A DNA stretch of 38,044 nt, taken from the NCBI RefSeq assembly GCF_000264375.1, contig NZ_AJXW01000107.1, forward strand, positions 1-38,044, in the 5' to 3' direction. Made by a program: the position numbers and the translations under genes. This document shows, in pieces, positions 1 to 9,699 of the stretch (positions are counted from its first letter, which is position 1; the number at the start of each line of letters is the position of its first letter). The notes under the pieces are model-generated. The model was not told the DNA's origin. It ran no database searches and was given only the letters and a program-made list of their open reading frames with translations. The stretch comes from Rhodanobacter thiooxydans LCS2 (GTDB taxonomy: Bacteria; Pseudomonadota; Gammaproteobacteria; Xanthomonadales; Rhodanobacteraceae).

Positions 1-28
1 CTGTTCCACGGCAAGGCGTGAAATCCTC

Positions 29-99
29 GTAGGGCGGGCAATGCCCGCCGGTTCTTGCTTTCCGGCAACATGAAAAGCGGCGGACAATGTCCGCCCTAC
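29..99. repeat. GTAG-type REP inverted pair (REPIN-like)
   Basis: Two short palindromes face each other. The left arm starts with GTAG at 29-32 and runs through GGGCGGGCAATGCCCGCC to about 50. The right arm, about 79-99, carries GCGGACAATGTCCGCC and ends in CTAC, the complement of GTAG. About 28 nt separate them. Small palindromes with a terminal GTAG are the hallmark of REP/SMAG-type elements of Stenotrophomonas and relatives, which are mobilised by RAYT transposases; none is encoded here. The pair lies just past the stop of the autotransporter gene and could fold as a 3' hairpin of its mRNA. Confidence 0.72.
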
Positions 100-122
100 G
101 AAGCGGGCACCCGTAAAAGTGA

Positions 123-2957
123 TCAGAACGACCAGCTGAAATTCGCCGTAGTCATCTGCGCCTGCTGACGCTGGCCCATGTAGCGGTCGTAGCCGAGCTG
201 CAAGCTGGCATGCGGGTTCATCTGCCAGTCCAGCGTGGCGCCGAGCACGCCGCCGTAGCGTGACAGGCCGATGCCACCGAGCGGGGAGTACTGGTCGATG
301 CCGCTGAAGCTGGCATCGAACACCTCGCCGCGCAGCCCGAACGATTGCTGCCACAACATCCGCCCCTGCAGGCTGAGGCTGCCACCGCGTGCCAGCATCC
401 ACTCCCTGGTGGCGCGCAAGCCCGCGCCCGCCTGCCAGCGTGCGGTGTTCTGCCCGCCGGCTTTCAGGCCGAAGCCGTAGCCGCCCTGCTCGCTGAAGCC
501 GTCGCGACTGATCCGTGCGTACTGCAGGCTCAGGTACGGGGTGATCCGCGCACGGCCCAGGGCGAAGCGATAACCGCTCTCGCCATAGGCCACACCGTAA
601 CGGCCCCGGCCATCGCTGCTCACACCGGCGAACTGATCGCCAAGCTGAAGCTGCCGACGCGTGTTCTCGCGGTAACTGCCCATGCCGAAGCGGCCCATCG
701 TGTACCACGAACCACGGATCGTGCCGCCATACACCATGGCCTCCAGCGCATGGCTGCGACCCTGGTCGGCGCCTTCGGCGAGCCGACCCAGGCCCTGGCT
801 CTGGCTCAAGGCATAGCCGACGAAACCATTGCCGCCGACGCGACGATCCGCGCCGATCAGGGTGCCACCGAGGTCATAGCCGACGTTGCCATAACCGTTG
901 CGCGACATGTCGCCGTGATAGCCGAGATTCTGCACCCAGCTGCCAGCGGTCGACGCATCCAGCAGGCTGTCGAAACGATCGGACAAGGCGCGTGTGCCGG
1001 CGTCGATCGCTTCGAACGTCATCGCTGCGCTGGCCGCGTACAACTGGCCGGAGAGACTGTCCAGCGACTTCTGCATGACCTCGGTGGAAACGGCGCGTTG
1101 CAGGCTTGCGGCGCCGGCGACAAAGCCCGCACCGGCTGGCGTGCCGCCGGCGGCGCCCTGCAACTGGCCGTTGATCAGTTCGAATGCCTGCTGCGTGCGT
1201 TGTGCGGCGCTGAAGCTGGCGGCGGTGTATGGCAGACCCTGGATCTGGCTCAGGTTCACCTGCTGCACGTCGAGCCAGGCGCTGCTGGCGTCGTAACCCA
1301 GCGTCGCGGTCAGCGCCACGCTGGGCGCCGTGCTCAGGGCCGAAAAAGTGCCCGTCAAGCCGCCATAAGCGGACAGCACCGTCGTGTGCGAGTTGACGGT
1401 GTAGTTGGCATTGGCGCCGTACACATAGAGGTCGCCGCCGGACAAGGTGGCCGTACCGTTCACGGACAGCTGCGAGCCCAGCGATACCGCCAGCCGACCG
1501 TTGCCTTGCTGCAGGTAGTTGCCGCTTACATTGACGTTGCCCTGGCTGACCACCAGCGTGCCCGCGTTGGTCACGTTGTTGAATACCTGGAAACCGACGG
1601 GATTCTGCGGCGTATCGGCGGACATCAGCGTGCCCTGCGCGCCAATCTCGACAGGGCTTCGCAACGTGAACACGGCAAGCGCACCGCCCTGCACCTGGGT
1701 GAGCCCGGTATAGGTGTCGCCAGCGTAGAGATTGAGTCTGCCCGACCCCTGCTTGATCAACCCGCCGGCACCGGAGATCGGGTTGCCCCAGGTCGAGGTG
1801 CCGCTGAAGTTCGCCGTGACATCGCCCCAGTCGAACCTGGCTGGCCCGTTGACCGCCTTGAACGCATCCAGCATGCCGTAGCCGAAGGTGGTGTCGGGGC
1901 CGGGCGCGCCGAGATCGCGCGCGGTGCCGAGCAGGGTCTGCCGCACCAGGTCGTTGCTGAAGTACGGGAAGGCCTGCCATACCAGCGCGGCCACGCCGGA
2001 AACCTCCGGCGCCGCAAACGAGGTGCCGCTGACCACCCAGTAGGTCGGGCTGGTACCGGCGACGGCGGCTTTGTCGCTGACGATCACGTCGCCCGGTGCG
2101 GCGAGGCAATAGTTCATCGCCCTGCCGCAGGCGTTCGAGTAACTCGCCAGCTGGGTCGGATGATTGCTGTCGACCGCCACCGCGACCAGCCAGCCCGGCG
2201 CCAGTTGCGGCGCCAGGCTGGGCAGGCTGGCGATGTCGCTGGGGTTGCTGCGCGATTCGTTGCCGGCCGCGAACACCACCAGTCCGCCGTGCTGCAGCAC
2301 GAACGGTTCATAGGCCTGGGCGAAGGCCTGGTTGATCGAGGCGTTGGTGGTGTCCCAGTAGATGCCACCCCAGGAGTTGTTCATCACCTGCACGCCGGCA
2401 TTGATCAGGGCCGGGTTCAGGGTCTGCGCGAAGAAGGCCGCATCGGCGGCGGTGACCGCGTTGCCCTGGCCGGAGCCATCGTCCTTCGGCGTGACATCGC
2501 TGATGATGCGTGCCGAAACCAAGCTGGCACCGGGTGCGATGCCGCCGGGAAACTTGTCGAACGCCCGGCCGGCGGCAATCTGCGAGACCCAGGTGCCATG
2601 GCCGACCACGTCATCGATCGCGGTGTTGTTGGTGGCCGGATCGACGTAGATCAGTTCCTGCCTGACCCGCCCGATCAGCGCCGGGTGGTTGCGCATGATG
2701 CCGCTGTCGACCACGCCGATAGTCACGCCGGCACCGGTGTAGCCCAGGCTGTGCGCAGCATCGGCGTTGGTGAGCGTCAGCTGGGCGTCCAGCGGCGGCT
2801 GGTTGGTCGAGGTGCTCGGCGGTGGTGGCGGCGAACTCGGTATCGACGGCGGTGGTGGCGACGGCTTGACGTTGCCGCCTCCGCCGCAGGCACTCAGTCC
2901 CAGCGCCATGGCCACCAGCCAGGCCATTTCGCGGCGACGCCAACCCGAGTCGAGCAT
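123..2957 (-). CDS. Subtilisin-like (S8) serine protease autotransporter lipoprotein
   Basis: A protease that exports itself to the cell surface (type Va secretion). From the chosen start the protein has 944 residues. An N-terminal signal ends in a lipobox, LSAC with Cys24, followed by a Gly/Pro-rich linker (25-56). The S8 domain (about 65-370) has the full triad: Asp84 in VVDSG, His120 in GHGT, Ser313 in GTSFAAP, plus Asn233 in AAGN for the oxyanion hole. An autotransporter-associated strand repeat sits near 390-425, and the last ~260 residues form a beta-barrel ending in Phe (NFSWSF). ATG at 2957 was chosen because GGAGG lies 7 nt upstream; ATG at 2963 is only 1 nt from it. The lipobox-S8-barrel layout resembles Neisseria NalP. 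The substrate is unknown. It could process other surface proteins or act as a secreted digestive protease. Confidence 0.9.
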   Translation of the reverse strand: MLDSGWRRREMAWLVAMALGLSACGGGGNVKPSPPPPSIPSSPPPPPSTSTNQPPLDAQLTLTNADAAHSLGYTGAGVTIGVVDSGIMRNHPALIGRVRQELIYVDPATNNTAIDDVVGHGTWVSQIAAGRAFDKFPGGIAPGASLVSARIISDVTPKDDGSGQGNAVTAADAAFFAQTLNPALINAGVQVMNNSWGGIYWDTTNASINQAFAQAYEPFVLQHGGLVVFAAGNESRSNPSDIASLPSLAPQLAPGWLVAVAVDSNHPTQLASYSNACGRAMNYCLAAPGDVIVSDKAAVAGTSPTYWVVSGTSFAAPEVSGVAALVWQAFPYFSNDLVRQTLLGTARDLGAPGPDTTFGYGMLDAFKAVNGPARFDWGDVTANFSGTSTWGNPISGAGGLIKQGSGRLNLYAGDTYTGLTQVQGGALAVFTLRSPVEIGAQGTLMSADTPQNPVGFQVFNNVTNAGTLVVSQGNVNVSGNYLQQGNGRLAVSLGSQLSVNGTATLSGGDLYVYGANANYTVNSHTTVLSAYGGLTGTFSALSTAPSVALTATLGYDASSAWLDVQQVNLSQIQGLPYTAASFSAAQRTQQAFELINGQLQGAAGGTPAGAGFVAGAASLQRAVSTEVMQKSLDSLSGQLYAASAAMTFEAIDAGTRALSDRFDSLLDASTAGSWVQNLGYHGDMSRNGYGNVGYDLGGTLIGADRRVGGNGFVGYALSQSQGLGRLAEGADQGRSHALEAMVYGGTIRGSWYTMGRFGMGSYRENTRRQLQLGDQFAGVSSDGRGRYGVAYGESGYRFALGRARITPYLSLQYARISRDGFSEQGGYGFGLKAGGQNTARWQAGAGLRATREWMLARGGSLSLQGRMLWQQSFGLRGEVFDASFSGIDQYSPLGGIGLSRYGGVLGATLDWQMNPHASLQLGYDRYMGQRQQAQMTTANFSWSF

Positions 2958-3102
2958 TTTCATTCCTCCCCTGACCACACCTTCCGATCCCGCGCAGCGA
3001 CGGCGTGATGGATACGTCGCCGCTTGCCCCACGCGCATCTTGGCACAACGAAAATCCAATGAAACCGATGCAAATCCAGGCGCCGCAAGGACTTGCGGTT
3101 GT

Positions 3103-3132
3103 TTGCCGAGTTTTGCAGCAGGCTGCGATAAT
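3103..3132 (+). promoter_or_regulatory. Putative sigma70 promoter of the thiolase gene
   Basis: TTGCCG at 3103-3108 and GATAAT at 3127-3132 are separated by 18 nt. Transcription would start near 3139, leaving a leader of about 50 nt before the thiolase ATG at 3189. It lies in the 231-nt divergent region shared with the autotransporter gene. No matching minus-strand promoter was recognised there. Confidence 0.5.
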
Positions 3133-3188
3133 TAGCCAGTTGTCTGTCAGGCGTTCGCGCCCCTCAAGTCTTGCAAGCGGAGTTCTCC

Positions 3189-4373
3189 ATGTCGGATGTC
3201 AACGTCGTCATCGTCGGTGCCAAGCGCACCGCCATCGGCTCCTTCCTCGGCCAGTTCACCGGCGTGCCCACCCCGAGGCTCGGTGCCACCGCGATTCGCG
3301 CGGCGCTGGAGCAATCGGGCGTGGCTCCCGCCGACGTCAGCGAGGTGATCATGGGCTGCGTGTTGCCCGCCAACCTGGGCCAGGCGCCGGCGCGCCAGGC
3401 CTCGCTCGGCGCCGGCCTGCCGACCAGCACCGGCTGCACCACGATCAACAAGGTATGCGGCTCGGGCATGAAGGCGATCATGCTGGGCCATGATCTGATC
3501 AGGGCCGGCTCGGCGGCCGTCGTGGTCGCCGGCGGCATGGAGTCGATGACCAACGCCCCGCACATGGTGCAGGCACGCACCGGTATCCGCTACGGCGACG
3601 GCCAGCTGGTCGACCACATGGCCTGGGACGGCCTGACCAACCCGTACGACGGCAAGGCGATGGGCGTGTTCGGCGAACTGTGCGCCGACAAGTACCACTT
3701 CACCCGCGAGCAGCAGGATGCGTTCGCCATCGAGTCGGTCAACCGGGCCAAGGCGGCGCAGCAGAATGGCGGCTTCGCCGGCGAAATCGTGCCGGTGACG
3801 GTGAGCGGCCGCAAGGGCGACGTGGTGGTCGATACCGACGAGCAGCCCGGCCGTTCCGACGTGGCCAAGATTCCCTCGCTGAAGCCCGCCTTCCGCAAGG
3901 AGAACGGCACGATCACCGCCGCCAGCTCGTCCAGCATCTCCGACGGCGCCGCCGCCGTGGTGCTGCTGTCGGCCGACGATGCGAACAAGCGCGGCCTGAA
4001 ACCGCTGGCGCGCATCGTGGCGCACGCCACCCACTCGCAGGAACCGGAGTGGTTCACCACCGCGCCGGTCAGTGCGATCCAGAAGGTAATGGACAAGGCC
4101 GGCTGGAAGGTTGGCGATGTCGACCTGTTCGAGATCAACGAGGCGTTCGCCGTGGTCGCGATGGCCCCGATGAAGGAACTCGGCATCCCGCACGAAAAGC
4201 TCAACGTCAACGGCGGCGCCTGCGCGCTGGGCCATCCGATTGGTGCCAGCGGCGCGCGCCTGGTGGTTACCCTGCTGAACGCGCTGAAGACGCGTGGCCT
4301 CAAGCGCGGCGTCGCCTCATTGTGCATCGGCGGCGGCGAGGCGACGGCGATCGCGGTGGAATGCATTGGCTGA
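3189..4373 (+). CDS. Acetyl-CoA C-acetyltransferase (thiolase)
   Basis: A thiolase of 394 residues, the usual family length. It condenses two acetyl-CoA to acetoacetyl-CoA, or runs the reverse thiolysis, in the cytoplasm. The catalytic set is complete: nucleophile Cys90 in KVCGSG, His349 in GHPIGASG and acid/base Cys379 in CIGGGEA. ATG at 3189 was chosen over an in-frame TTG at 3171 because GGAG sits 7 nt upstream and the protein then begins in the conserved first strand (VVIVGAKRT). It could serve polyhydroxybutyrate synthesis (PhaA), ketone-body use or fatty-acid/leucine catabolism (AtoB). The carboxylase subunit downstream hints at leucine breakdown, but they are separate units with a lipoprotein gene and a terminator between them. 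Confidence 0.93.
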   Translation: MSDVNVVIVGAKRTAIGSFLGQFTGVPTPRLGATAIRAALEQSGVAPADVSEVIMGCVLPANLGQAPARQASLGAGLPTSTGCTTINKVCGSGMKAIMLGHDLIRAGSAAVVVAGGMESMTNAPHMVQARTGIRYGDGQLVDHMAWDGLTNPYDGKAMGVFGELCADKYHFTREQQDAFAIESVNRAKAAQQNGGFAGEIVPVTVSGRKGDVVVDTDEQPGRSDVAKIPSLKPAFRKENGTITAASSSSISDGAAAVVLLSADDANKRGLKPLARIVAHATHSQEPEWFTTAPVSAIQKVMDKAGWKVGDVDLFEINEAFAVVAMAPMKELGIPHEKLNVNGGACALGHPIGASGARLVVTLLNALKTRGLKRGVASLCIGGGEATAIAVECIG

Positions 4374-4536
4374 TACGCACCGCGTCGCCATGACCGACTC
4401 ATGATATGCAGATGACGGCCGGATAAATCGGTTTTTAATACGTACTGAAGCTCCACACATAAAGATGTGGCGCAGTCACCGCGAAAGCGCTATTAATACA
4501 CGGCCAAACGGCATTCCACGGCAAAGGAGATCCACC

Positions 4537-4944
4537 ATGAAGTTTACGCGTACCCTACTCGCCGCCGCGCTCGTCGCGCTGTTGGCGGCATGCAGCAACG
4601 GCGCGCAGGATTCCGCGCAAGACGCCCAGAAGTCGGCTGACACCGCCCAGCAAGCTGCCGATACCGCGCAGCAGGCTGCCGCGGCCGCCCCGACCCCGGC
4701 GACCGAGCAGGCTGCAGACCAGGCCAAGACCGCCGCCGAGGCAGCGGGCCAGGCCGCCGACCAGGCTGCCCAGGCGGCCACGGCTGCTTCCGCCGCTCCG
4801 GCTGCGACTTCCACCAGCGCTGCCAGCCAGGCCAAGGACGCCGCAACCAACGCCGCCGACGCCGCCAACAAGGCTGCCGACGCTGCCAAGGACGCTGCCA
4901 GCAACGCCAAGGACGCTGCCAAGGACGCCACCAAGGGTCACTGA
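4537..4944 (+). CDS. Small alanine-rich lipoprotein
   Basis: A 135-residue protein. Residues 1-19 form a lipoprotein signal ending in LLAAC with Cys19, so it is probably anchored in the inner or outer membrane. The rest is almost entirely Ala, Lys, Asp, Gln, Thr and Ser, with recurring AAD-, KDAA- and QAAD-type units and no aromatic or further Cys residues. This favours a long amphipathic helix or coiled coil. A Pro/Thr-rich break occurs near residues 49-55. The start ATG has a strong AAAGGAGA 7 nt upstream. The gene is monocistronic, with a terminator 19 nt past the stop. No enzymatic domain is recognisable. Similar proteins are usually annotated only as hypothetical or LEA-like. An Lpp-like spacer role is possible but unproven, since the C-terminus ends KGH rather than in Lys. 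Confidence 0.8.
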   Translation: MKFTRTLLAAALVALLAACSNGAQDSAQDAQKSADTAQQAADTAQQAAAAAPTPATEQAADQAKTAAEAAGQAADQAAQAATAASAAPAATSTSAASQAKDAATNAADAANKAADAAKDAASNAKDAAKDATKGH

Positions 4945-4962
4945 CCTTTGCCTGGTTGCCCG

Positions 4963-4995
4963 AAAAAACGGCCGCCTTGCGCGGCCGTTTTTTTT
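4963..4995 (+). terminator. Rho-independent terminator of the Ala-rich lipoprotein gene
   Basis: Stem ACGGCCGC / GCGGCCGT with a 5-nt loop (CTTGC) is followed by a run of eight T (4988-4995). A run of A upstream makes it partly usable on the other strand. It lies 19 nt past the lipoprotein stop codon and before the carboxylase gene. Confidence 0.92.
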
Positions 4996-5097
4996 GCCGA
5001 CTACCTGTCGCTGCAGCCGCCCATTTTGGCTGCCGGCCGGCGACCGTTATCATCCGTGGTTTGGCCTTGATGGCAGCCCAATCGTGAGTCCGCATCC

Positions 5098-6705
5098 ATG
5101 AGCGTCATTGCTTCGCAGGTTGATCCGCGTTCTGCCGAGTTCCAGGCCAGCAGCAGCCAGCTGCGTGCCGTGGTGGAGGACCTGCAGCGCGAGCTGGCAC
5201 GCAGCGCGGAAGGCGGCGGCACGAAGGCTCGCCAGAAGCACGTCGCCCGCGGCAAGCTGCTGCCGCGCGAGCGTATCCGTGCGCTGCTCGACCCGGGCTC
5301 GCCATTCCTTGAGCTCTCGCCGCTGGCCGCGCACGGCATGTACGACGACGCCGCGCCGGCCGCCGGGCTGATCACCGGCATCGGCCGGGTCAACGGCATC
5401 GAGGTGGTGGTGGTCGCCAACGACGCCACGGTCAAGGGCGGCACCTATTTTCCGGTCACCGTGAAAAAGCATCTGCGCGCGCAGGAAGTGGCGCTGGAAA
5501 ACAACCTGCCCTGCGTCTACCTGGTCGACTCCGGCGGCGCGTTCCTGCCGCTGCAGGACGAGGTGTTCCCGGACAAGGAACATTTCGGGCGGATCTTCTA
5601 CAACCAGGCTCGGATGTCCGCGCTCAACATCCCCCAGATCGCCGTGGTGATGGGCAGCTGCACCGCCGGCGGCGCCTACGTGCCGGCGATGAGCGACGAA
5701 ACGATCATCGTGCGCGAGCAGGGCACCATCTTCCTCGGCGGGCCGCCACTGGTGAAGGCCGCCACCGGCGAGGTGGTGGACGCCGAGACGCTTGGCGGTG
5801 CAGACGTCCATACGTCTGTCTCCGGCGTGGCCGACCACTACGCCGAGAACGACGCGCACGCGCTGTCGATCGCACGCGACATCGTCGGTCACCTGAACCG
5901 CAGGAAGGGCATGCCGCTGGCGCTGCGCGCACCGGTCGAGCCGAAATATCCGGCCGAGGAACTTTACGGCGTGATCCCGCAGGACACCCGCCGCCCGTTC
6001 GACATCCGCGAGGTGATCGCGCGCGTCGTCGATGGCTCCGAGTTCCACGAGTTCAAGGCGCGCTACGGCAAGACCCTGGTGTGCGGCTTCGCGCACATCC
6101 ACGGCTACCCGGTGGGCATCGTCGCCAACAACGGCATCCTGTTCGCCGAAAGCGCACTGAAGGGCGCGCACTTCATCGAGCTATGCAACCAGCGCAACGT
6201 GCCACTGGTGTTCCTGCAGAACATCACCGGCTTCATGGTCGGCAGAAAGTACGAACAGGCGGGCATCGCCAAGGACGGCGCCAAGATGGTCACCGCGGTG
6301 GCCTGCTCGCATGTGCCGAAGTTCACTGTGGTGATCGGCGGCAGCTTCGGCGCCGGCAACTATGCCATGTGCGGCCGCGCCTACGGCGCCCGTTTCCTGT
6401 GGATGTGGCCGAACGCGCGCATCTCGGTGATGGGCGGCGAGCAGGCCGCCAGCGTGCTGGCCACGGTGAAGCGCGACGGCATCGAGGCTGCCGGCAAATC
6501 CTGGAGCGCGGAGGACGAGGAAGCTTTCAAGGCGCCGATCCGCGAGCAGTACGAGCGCCAGGGCCATCCCTACTACGCCAGCGCGCGGCTATGGGACGAC
6601 GGCATCATTGACCCGATCGACACCCGCCGTGTGCTCGGCCTGGCGATCTCCGCCTCGCTCAACGCGCCGATCGAACCGCAGCGCTACGGCGTGTTCCGCA
6701 TGTAA
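5098..6705 (+). CDS. Acyl-CoA carboxylase beta subunit, methylcrotonoyl-CoA carboxylase type
   Basis: The carboxyltransferase subunit of a biotin-dependent acyl-CoA carboxylase, 535 residues. Overall sequence and length fit the beta subunit of 3-methylcrotonoyl-CoA carboxylase (LiuB/MccB), which acts in leucine degradation. The N-terminal half carries [12 protein letters not shown] and the oxyanion-type stretch [15 protein letters not shown]. The C-terminal half carries [16 protein letters not shown] and [17 protein letters not shown], the second crotonase-fold site. No biotin-carboxylase/carrier subunit, isovaleryl-CoA dehydrogenase or HMG-CoA lyase is adjacent, although liu genes normally cluster. 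The ATG has only a weak upstream GTGAG. Geranyl-CoA or propionyl-CoA carboxylase beta is a less likely reading. Confidence 0.88.
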   Translation: MSVIASQVDPRSAEFQASSSQLRAVVEDLQRELARSAEGGGTKARQKHVARGKLLPRERIRALLDPGSPFLELSPLAAHGMYDDAAPAAGLITGIGRVNGIEVVVVANDATVKGGTYFPVTVKKHLRAQEVALENNLPCVYLVDSGGAFLPLQDEVFPDKEHFGRIFYNQARMSALNIPQIAVVMGSCTAGGAYVPAMSDETIIVREQGTIFLGGPPLVKAATGEVVDAETLGGADVHTSVSGVADHYAENDAHALSIARDIVGHLNRRKGMPLALRAPVEPKYPAEELYGVIPQDTRRPFDIREVIARVVDGSEFHEFKARYGKTLVCGFAHIHGYPVGIVANNGILFAESALKGAHFIELCNQRNVPLVFLQNITGFMVGRKYEQAGIAKDGAKMVTAVACSHVPKFTVVIGGSFGAGNYAMCGRAYGARFLWMWPNARISVMGGEQAASVLATVKRDGIEAAGKSWSAEDEEAFKAPIREQYERQGHPYYASARLWDDGIIDPIDTRRVLGLAISASLNAPIEPQRYGVFRM

Positions 6706-6761
6706 GCGTTCGTTCCGTACGCAACGATTCCGCGGGCATACCGAGCGATGATTCGCGGTGG

Positions 6762-6786
6762 CCGCGCCGGCAGATACACGGCGCGG
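6762..6786. terminator. Hairpin between convergent genes, possible terminator
   Basis: CCGCGCC (6762-6768) pairs perfectly with GGCGCGG (6780-6786) across an 11-nt loop, in the 105-nt gap between the convergent carboxylase and FTR1 genes. There is no T-run on either side, so termination is only a guess. Nothing else is visible in this gap. Confidence 0.35.
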
Positions 6787-6810
6787 AATGAGCCTCGCGC
6801 GGCCGTCTCG

Positions 6811-7653
6811 TCAGGCGACCGGGTGCGTGACCACCCTACCATCCACGGTCGGGGTTGAAGGTTGGCGCCTGGCGAATCGCGCGCCCATCCACAGCAGGAA
6901 CAGGGTCAGGCCGTAGAAGACCAGCTGCATGCCGGCCGGCTGCGCGTCGTAACCGATCAGGATGTGGGCGGTCTGGCCCGGTACCGAGCCATTGCCCAGC
7001 AGCCACGAGCTGTCCCACAGCTGATTGCCCCAGGCCGGCAACAGGTCGGCCTGGATCAGGTAGCGTGCGGCCGTCGAGGCCAGCCCCGCCGCCAGCAACA
7101 CCAGCATGCCGTTGGTGACGCCGAAGAAATGCCGCATCGGGATGCGCAGCAGGCCCGCGTACAGCGCGAACCCCAGCGCCGCACCAGCCGCCGTGCCGAT
7201 CGCCAGGCCGGTCCACAAGTGACCGGCGCCGCCGGCGCGCATGCCGTACAGGAACAACACCACCTCGGAGCCCTCGCGCAGCACCGCCAGCGCCACCACG
7301 GCCAGCAGCAGCCCCAGCGAACTGGCGCCGCTGTGCACCGCACTGCCCAGCTCGCGCATCTGCCGGCTCAGTTCGCGGCCATGGCTGGACATCCACAGCA
7401 CGTGCCAGCCGATCATCAACACCGCGGCCAGCAGCACGATGGCATTGAACAGTTCCTGCCCGGCACCGCTGAATGCCGAGGCCAGCAGGTCGGCCGACAG
7501 CGCCACCAGTACGGCACCGAACACCCCCAGCGCGATCCCGCCGCCGATGAACCAGCCGCGCCGCATCACGCCACGGGTGGCAGCCGCCACCACGCTGACG
7601 ATCAGCGCCGCCTCCAGCACTTCGCGAAACACCAGCAAGGCTACGGCTCCCAT
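6811..7653 (-). CDS. FTR1-family iron permease
   Basis: An inner-membrane permease of 280 residues in the FTR1/EfeU family, importing iron with a periplasmic partner. About seven hydrophobic helices are visible. Both signature iron-binding motifs of the REXXE type are present: REVLE at 10-14 in the first helix and REGSE at 126-130 in the fourth. The ATG at 7653 lies 4 nt past the stop of the cupredoxin gene, with GGAG 8 nt upstream inside that gene. A longer frame starting at 7707 would overlap it and add a non-conserved basic stretch, so it was rejected. Co-transcription with the Fur-boxed cupredoxin gene is expected. No EfeB peroxidase or EfeO gene is nearby, so this is a compact two-component version. 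Confidence 0.93.
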   Translation of the reverse strand: MGAVALLVFREVLEAALIVSVVAAATRGVMRRGWFIGGGIALGVFGAVLVALSADLLASAFSGAGQELFNAIVLLAAVLMIGWHVLWMSSHGRELSRQMRELGSAVHSGASSLGLLLAVVALAVLREGSEVVLFLYGMRAGGAGHLWTGLAIGTAAGAALGFALYAGLLRIPMRHFFGVTNGMLVLLAAGLASTAARYLIQADLLPAWGNQLWDSSWLLGNGSVPGQTAHILIGYDAQPAGMQLVFYGLTLFLLWMGARFARRQPSTPTVDGRVVTHPVA

Positions 7654-7657
7654 GGCG

Positions 7658-7984
7658 CTACTCCACCACCAACGTGCCCTGCGCGGTGGGCTGGTGGAAG
7701 TCGCCATAGAAGCGATAGTGCCCGCGCTTGAGCGGGCCGATGAACAAGCTGGTGCGGCTGTTCGGCATCACGATCTTCTCCGCGGGAAAGTCGTCGCTTT
7801 CGAACTCCTCCGGCGAGGCGTCCTGGTTGACCAGATCCAGCTTGACCCGAGTATCCGCCGGAATGCGCAGCTCGCTCGGCTGGTAGCGGTGGTCCTTCAG
7901 GGTCAGCGTGTAGCTGGGAACATCCGCCGCGCTGGCCAGCAGCGGCAGCGACATGGCGAACACGAACGGCAACAGGCGTTGCAT
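7658..7984 (-). CDS. Periplasmic cupredoxin-domain protein of an iron-uptake operon
   Basis: A 108-residue protein with a Sec signal (1-20, cut near ASA-AD) and one cupredoxin-like beta-sandwich (about 24-108). Type-1 copper ligands are largely missing. At the site usually read as C-x-F-H there is GDFHQ (Gly94, His97), and the usual His of the N-D-x-x-x-H loop is replaced by acidic residues (Glu59, Glu60, Glu62, Asp64, Asp65). This resembles the cupredoxin domains paired with FTR1 permeases (EfeO-type), where the role is probably binding and handing over Fe or Cu ions rather than electron transfer. The ATG at 7984 has GGGAG 6 nt upstream and starts a good signal peptide. First gene of the operon, with FTR1 4 nt downstream. 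Confidence 0.85.
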   Translation of the reverse strand: MQRLLPFVFAMSLPLLASAADVPSYTLTLKDHRYQPSELRIPADTRVKLDLVNQDASPEEFESDDFPAEKIVMPNSRTSLFIGPLKRGHYRFYGDFHQPTAQGTLVVE

Positions 7985-8013
7985 GCAAAGCTCCCGTATC
8001 CAGGATGACTGAT

Positions 8014-8028
8014 TGATAGTCATTATCA
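8014..8028 (-). promoter_or_regulatory. Fur box upstream of the cupredoxin-FTR1 operon
   Basis: Read on the minus strand the site is TGATAATGACTATCA. It matches the 7-1-7 Fur consensus (TGATAAT-N-ATTATCA) at 13 of 14 symmetric positions. It sits 30 nt upstream of the cupredoxin start codon and contains a GATAAT that may be the -10 hexamer. Fur-Fe(II) binding would therefore block transcription when iron is sufficient. Confidence 0.85.
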
Positions 8029-8164
8029 TTCAGTGACGCATGGTACTCCATCGCCCGGCATGACGCCAAGTGGGCGGTCAACCAAGCCCCGCCATGGCGA
8101 GACAGGCAAAAACCGCTCCGACTGGATCTGGCGGCATGGCGGCGTGCCGCCGGCGGCGGCGGAC

Positions 8165-9421
<1,257 letters not shown>

Positions 9422-9679
9422 TTATGCCTGCACGACGCTGACGAAACGGCGGTTCTTGGCGCCGCTGACCTTGAATTCGACCTTGCCGTCGACCAGCGCG
9501 AACAGCGTGTGGTCACGGCCGAGGCCCACGCCGGTACCCGGGTGGAACTGGGTGCCGCGCTGGCGCACGATGATGTTGCCGGCCTCAATGGCCTGGCCAC
9601 CGTAGATCTTCACGCCGAGGTACTTCGGGTTCGAATCGCGACCATTGCGGGTGGAACCACCTGCCTTCTTGTGTGCCAT
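9422..9679 (-). CDS. rpmA: 50S ribosomal protein L27
   Basis: Ribosomal protein bL27, 85 residues, with a basic N-terminal tail ([16 protein letters not shown]) that reaches the peptidyl-transferase centre, and the conserved [18 protein letters not shown] core. It begins directly with MAHKKAGG and lacks the cleavable N-terminal extension found in Firmicutes. It lies 20 nt downstream of rplU in the usual order, with GGAG upstream of the ATG, and is followed by an intrinsic terminator. Confidence 0.98.
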   Translation of the reverse strand: MAHKKAGGSTRNGRDSNPKYLGVKIYGGQAIEAGNIIVRQRGTQFHPGTGVGLGRDHTLFALVDGKVEFKVSGAKNRRFVSVVQA

Positions 9680-9699
9680 GACTTTCTACTCCGGCTGAA

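Noticed and set aside
345..3008. An 887-codon open frame antisense to the autotransporter gene
   Set aside because: GC-rich codon use leaves the opposite strand free of stops. Its translation is low-complexity Ala/Arg/His/Gly with no domain, while the minus-strand frame has a full protease triad and barrel.
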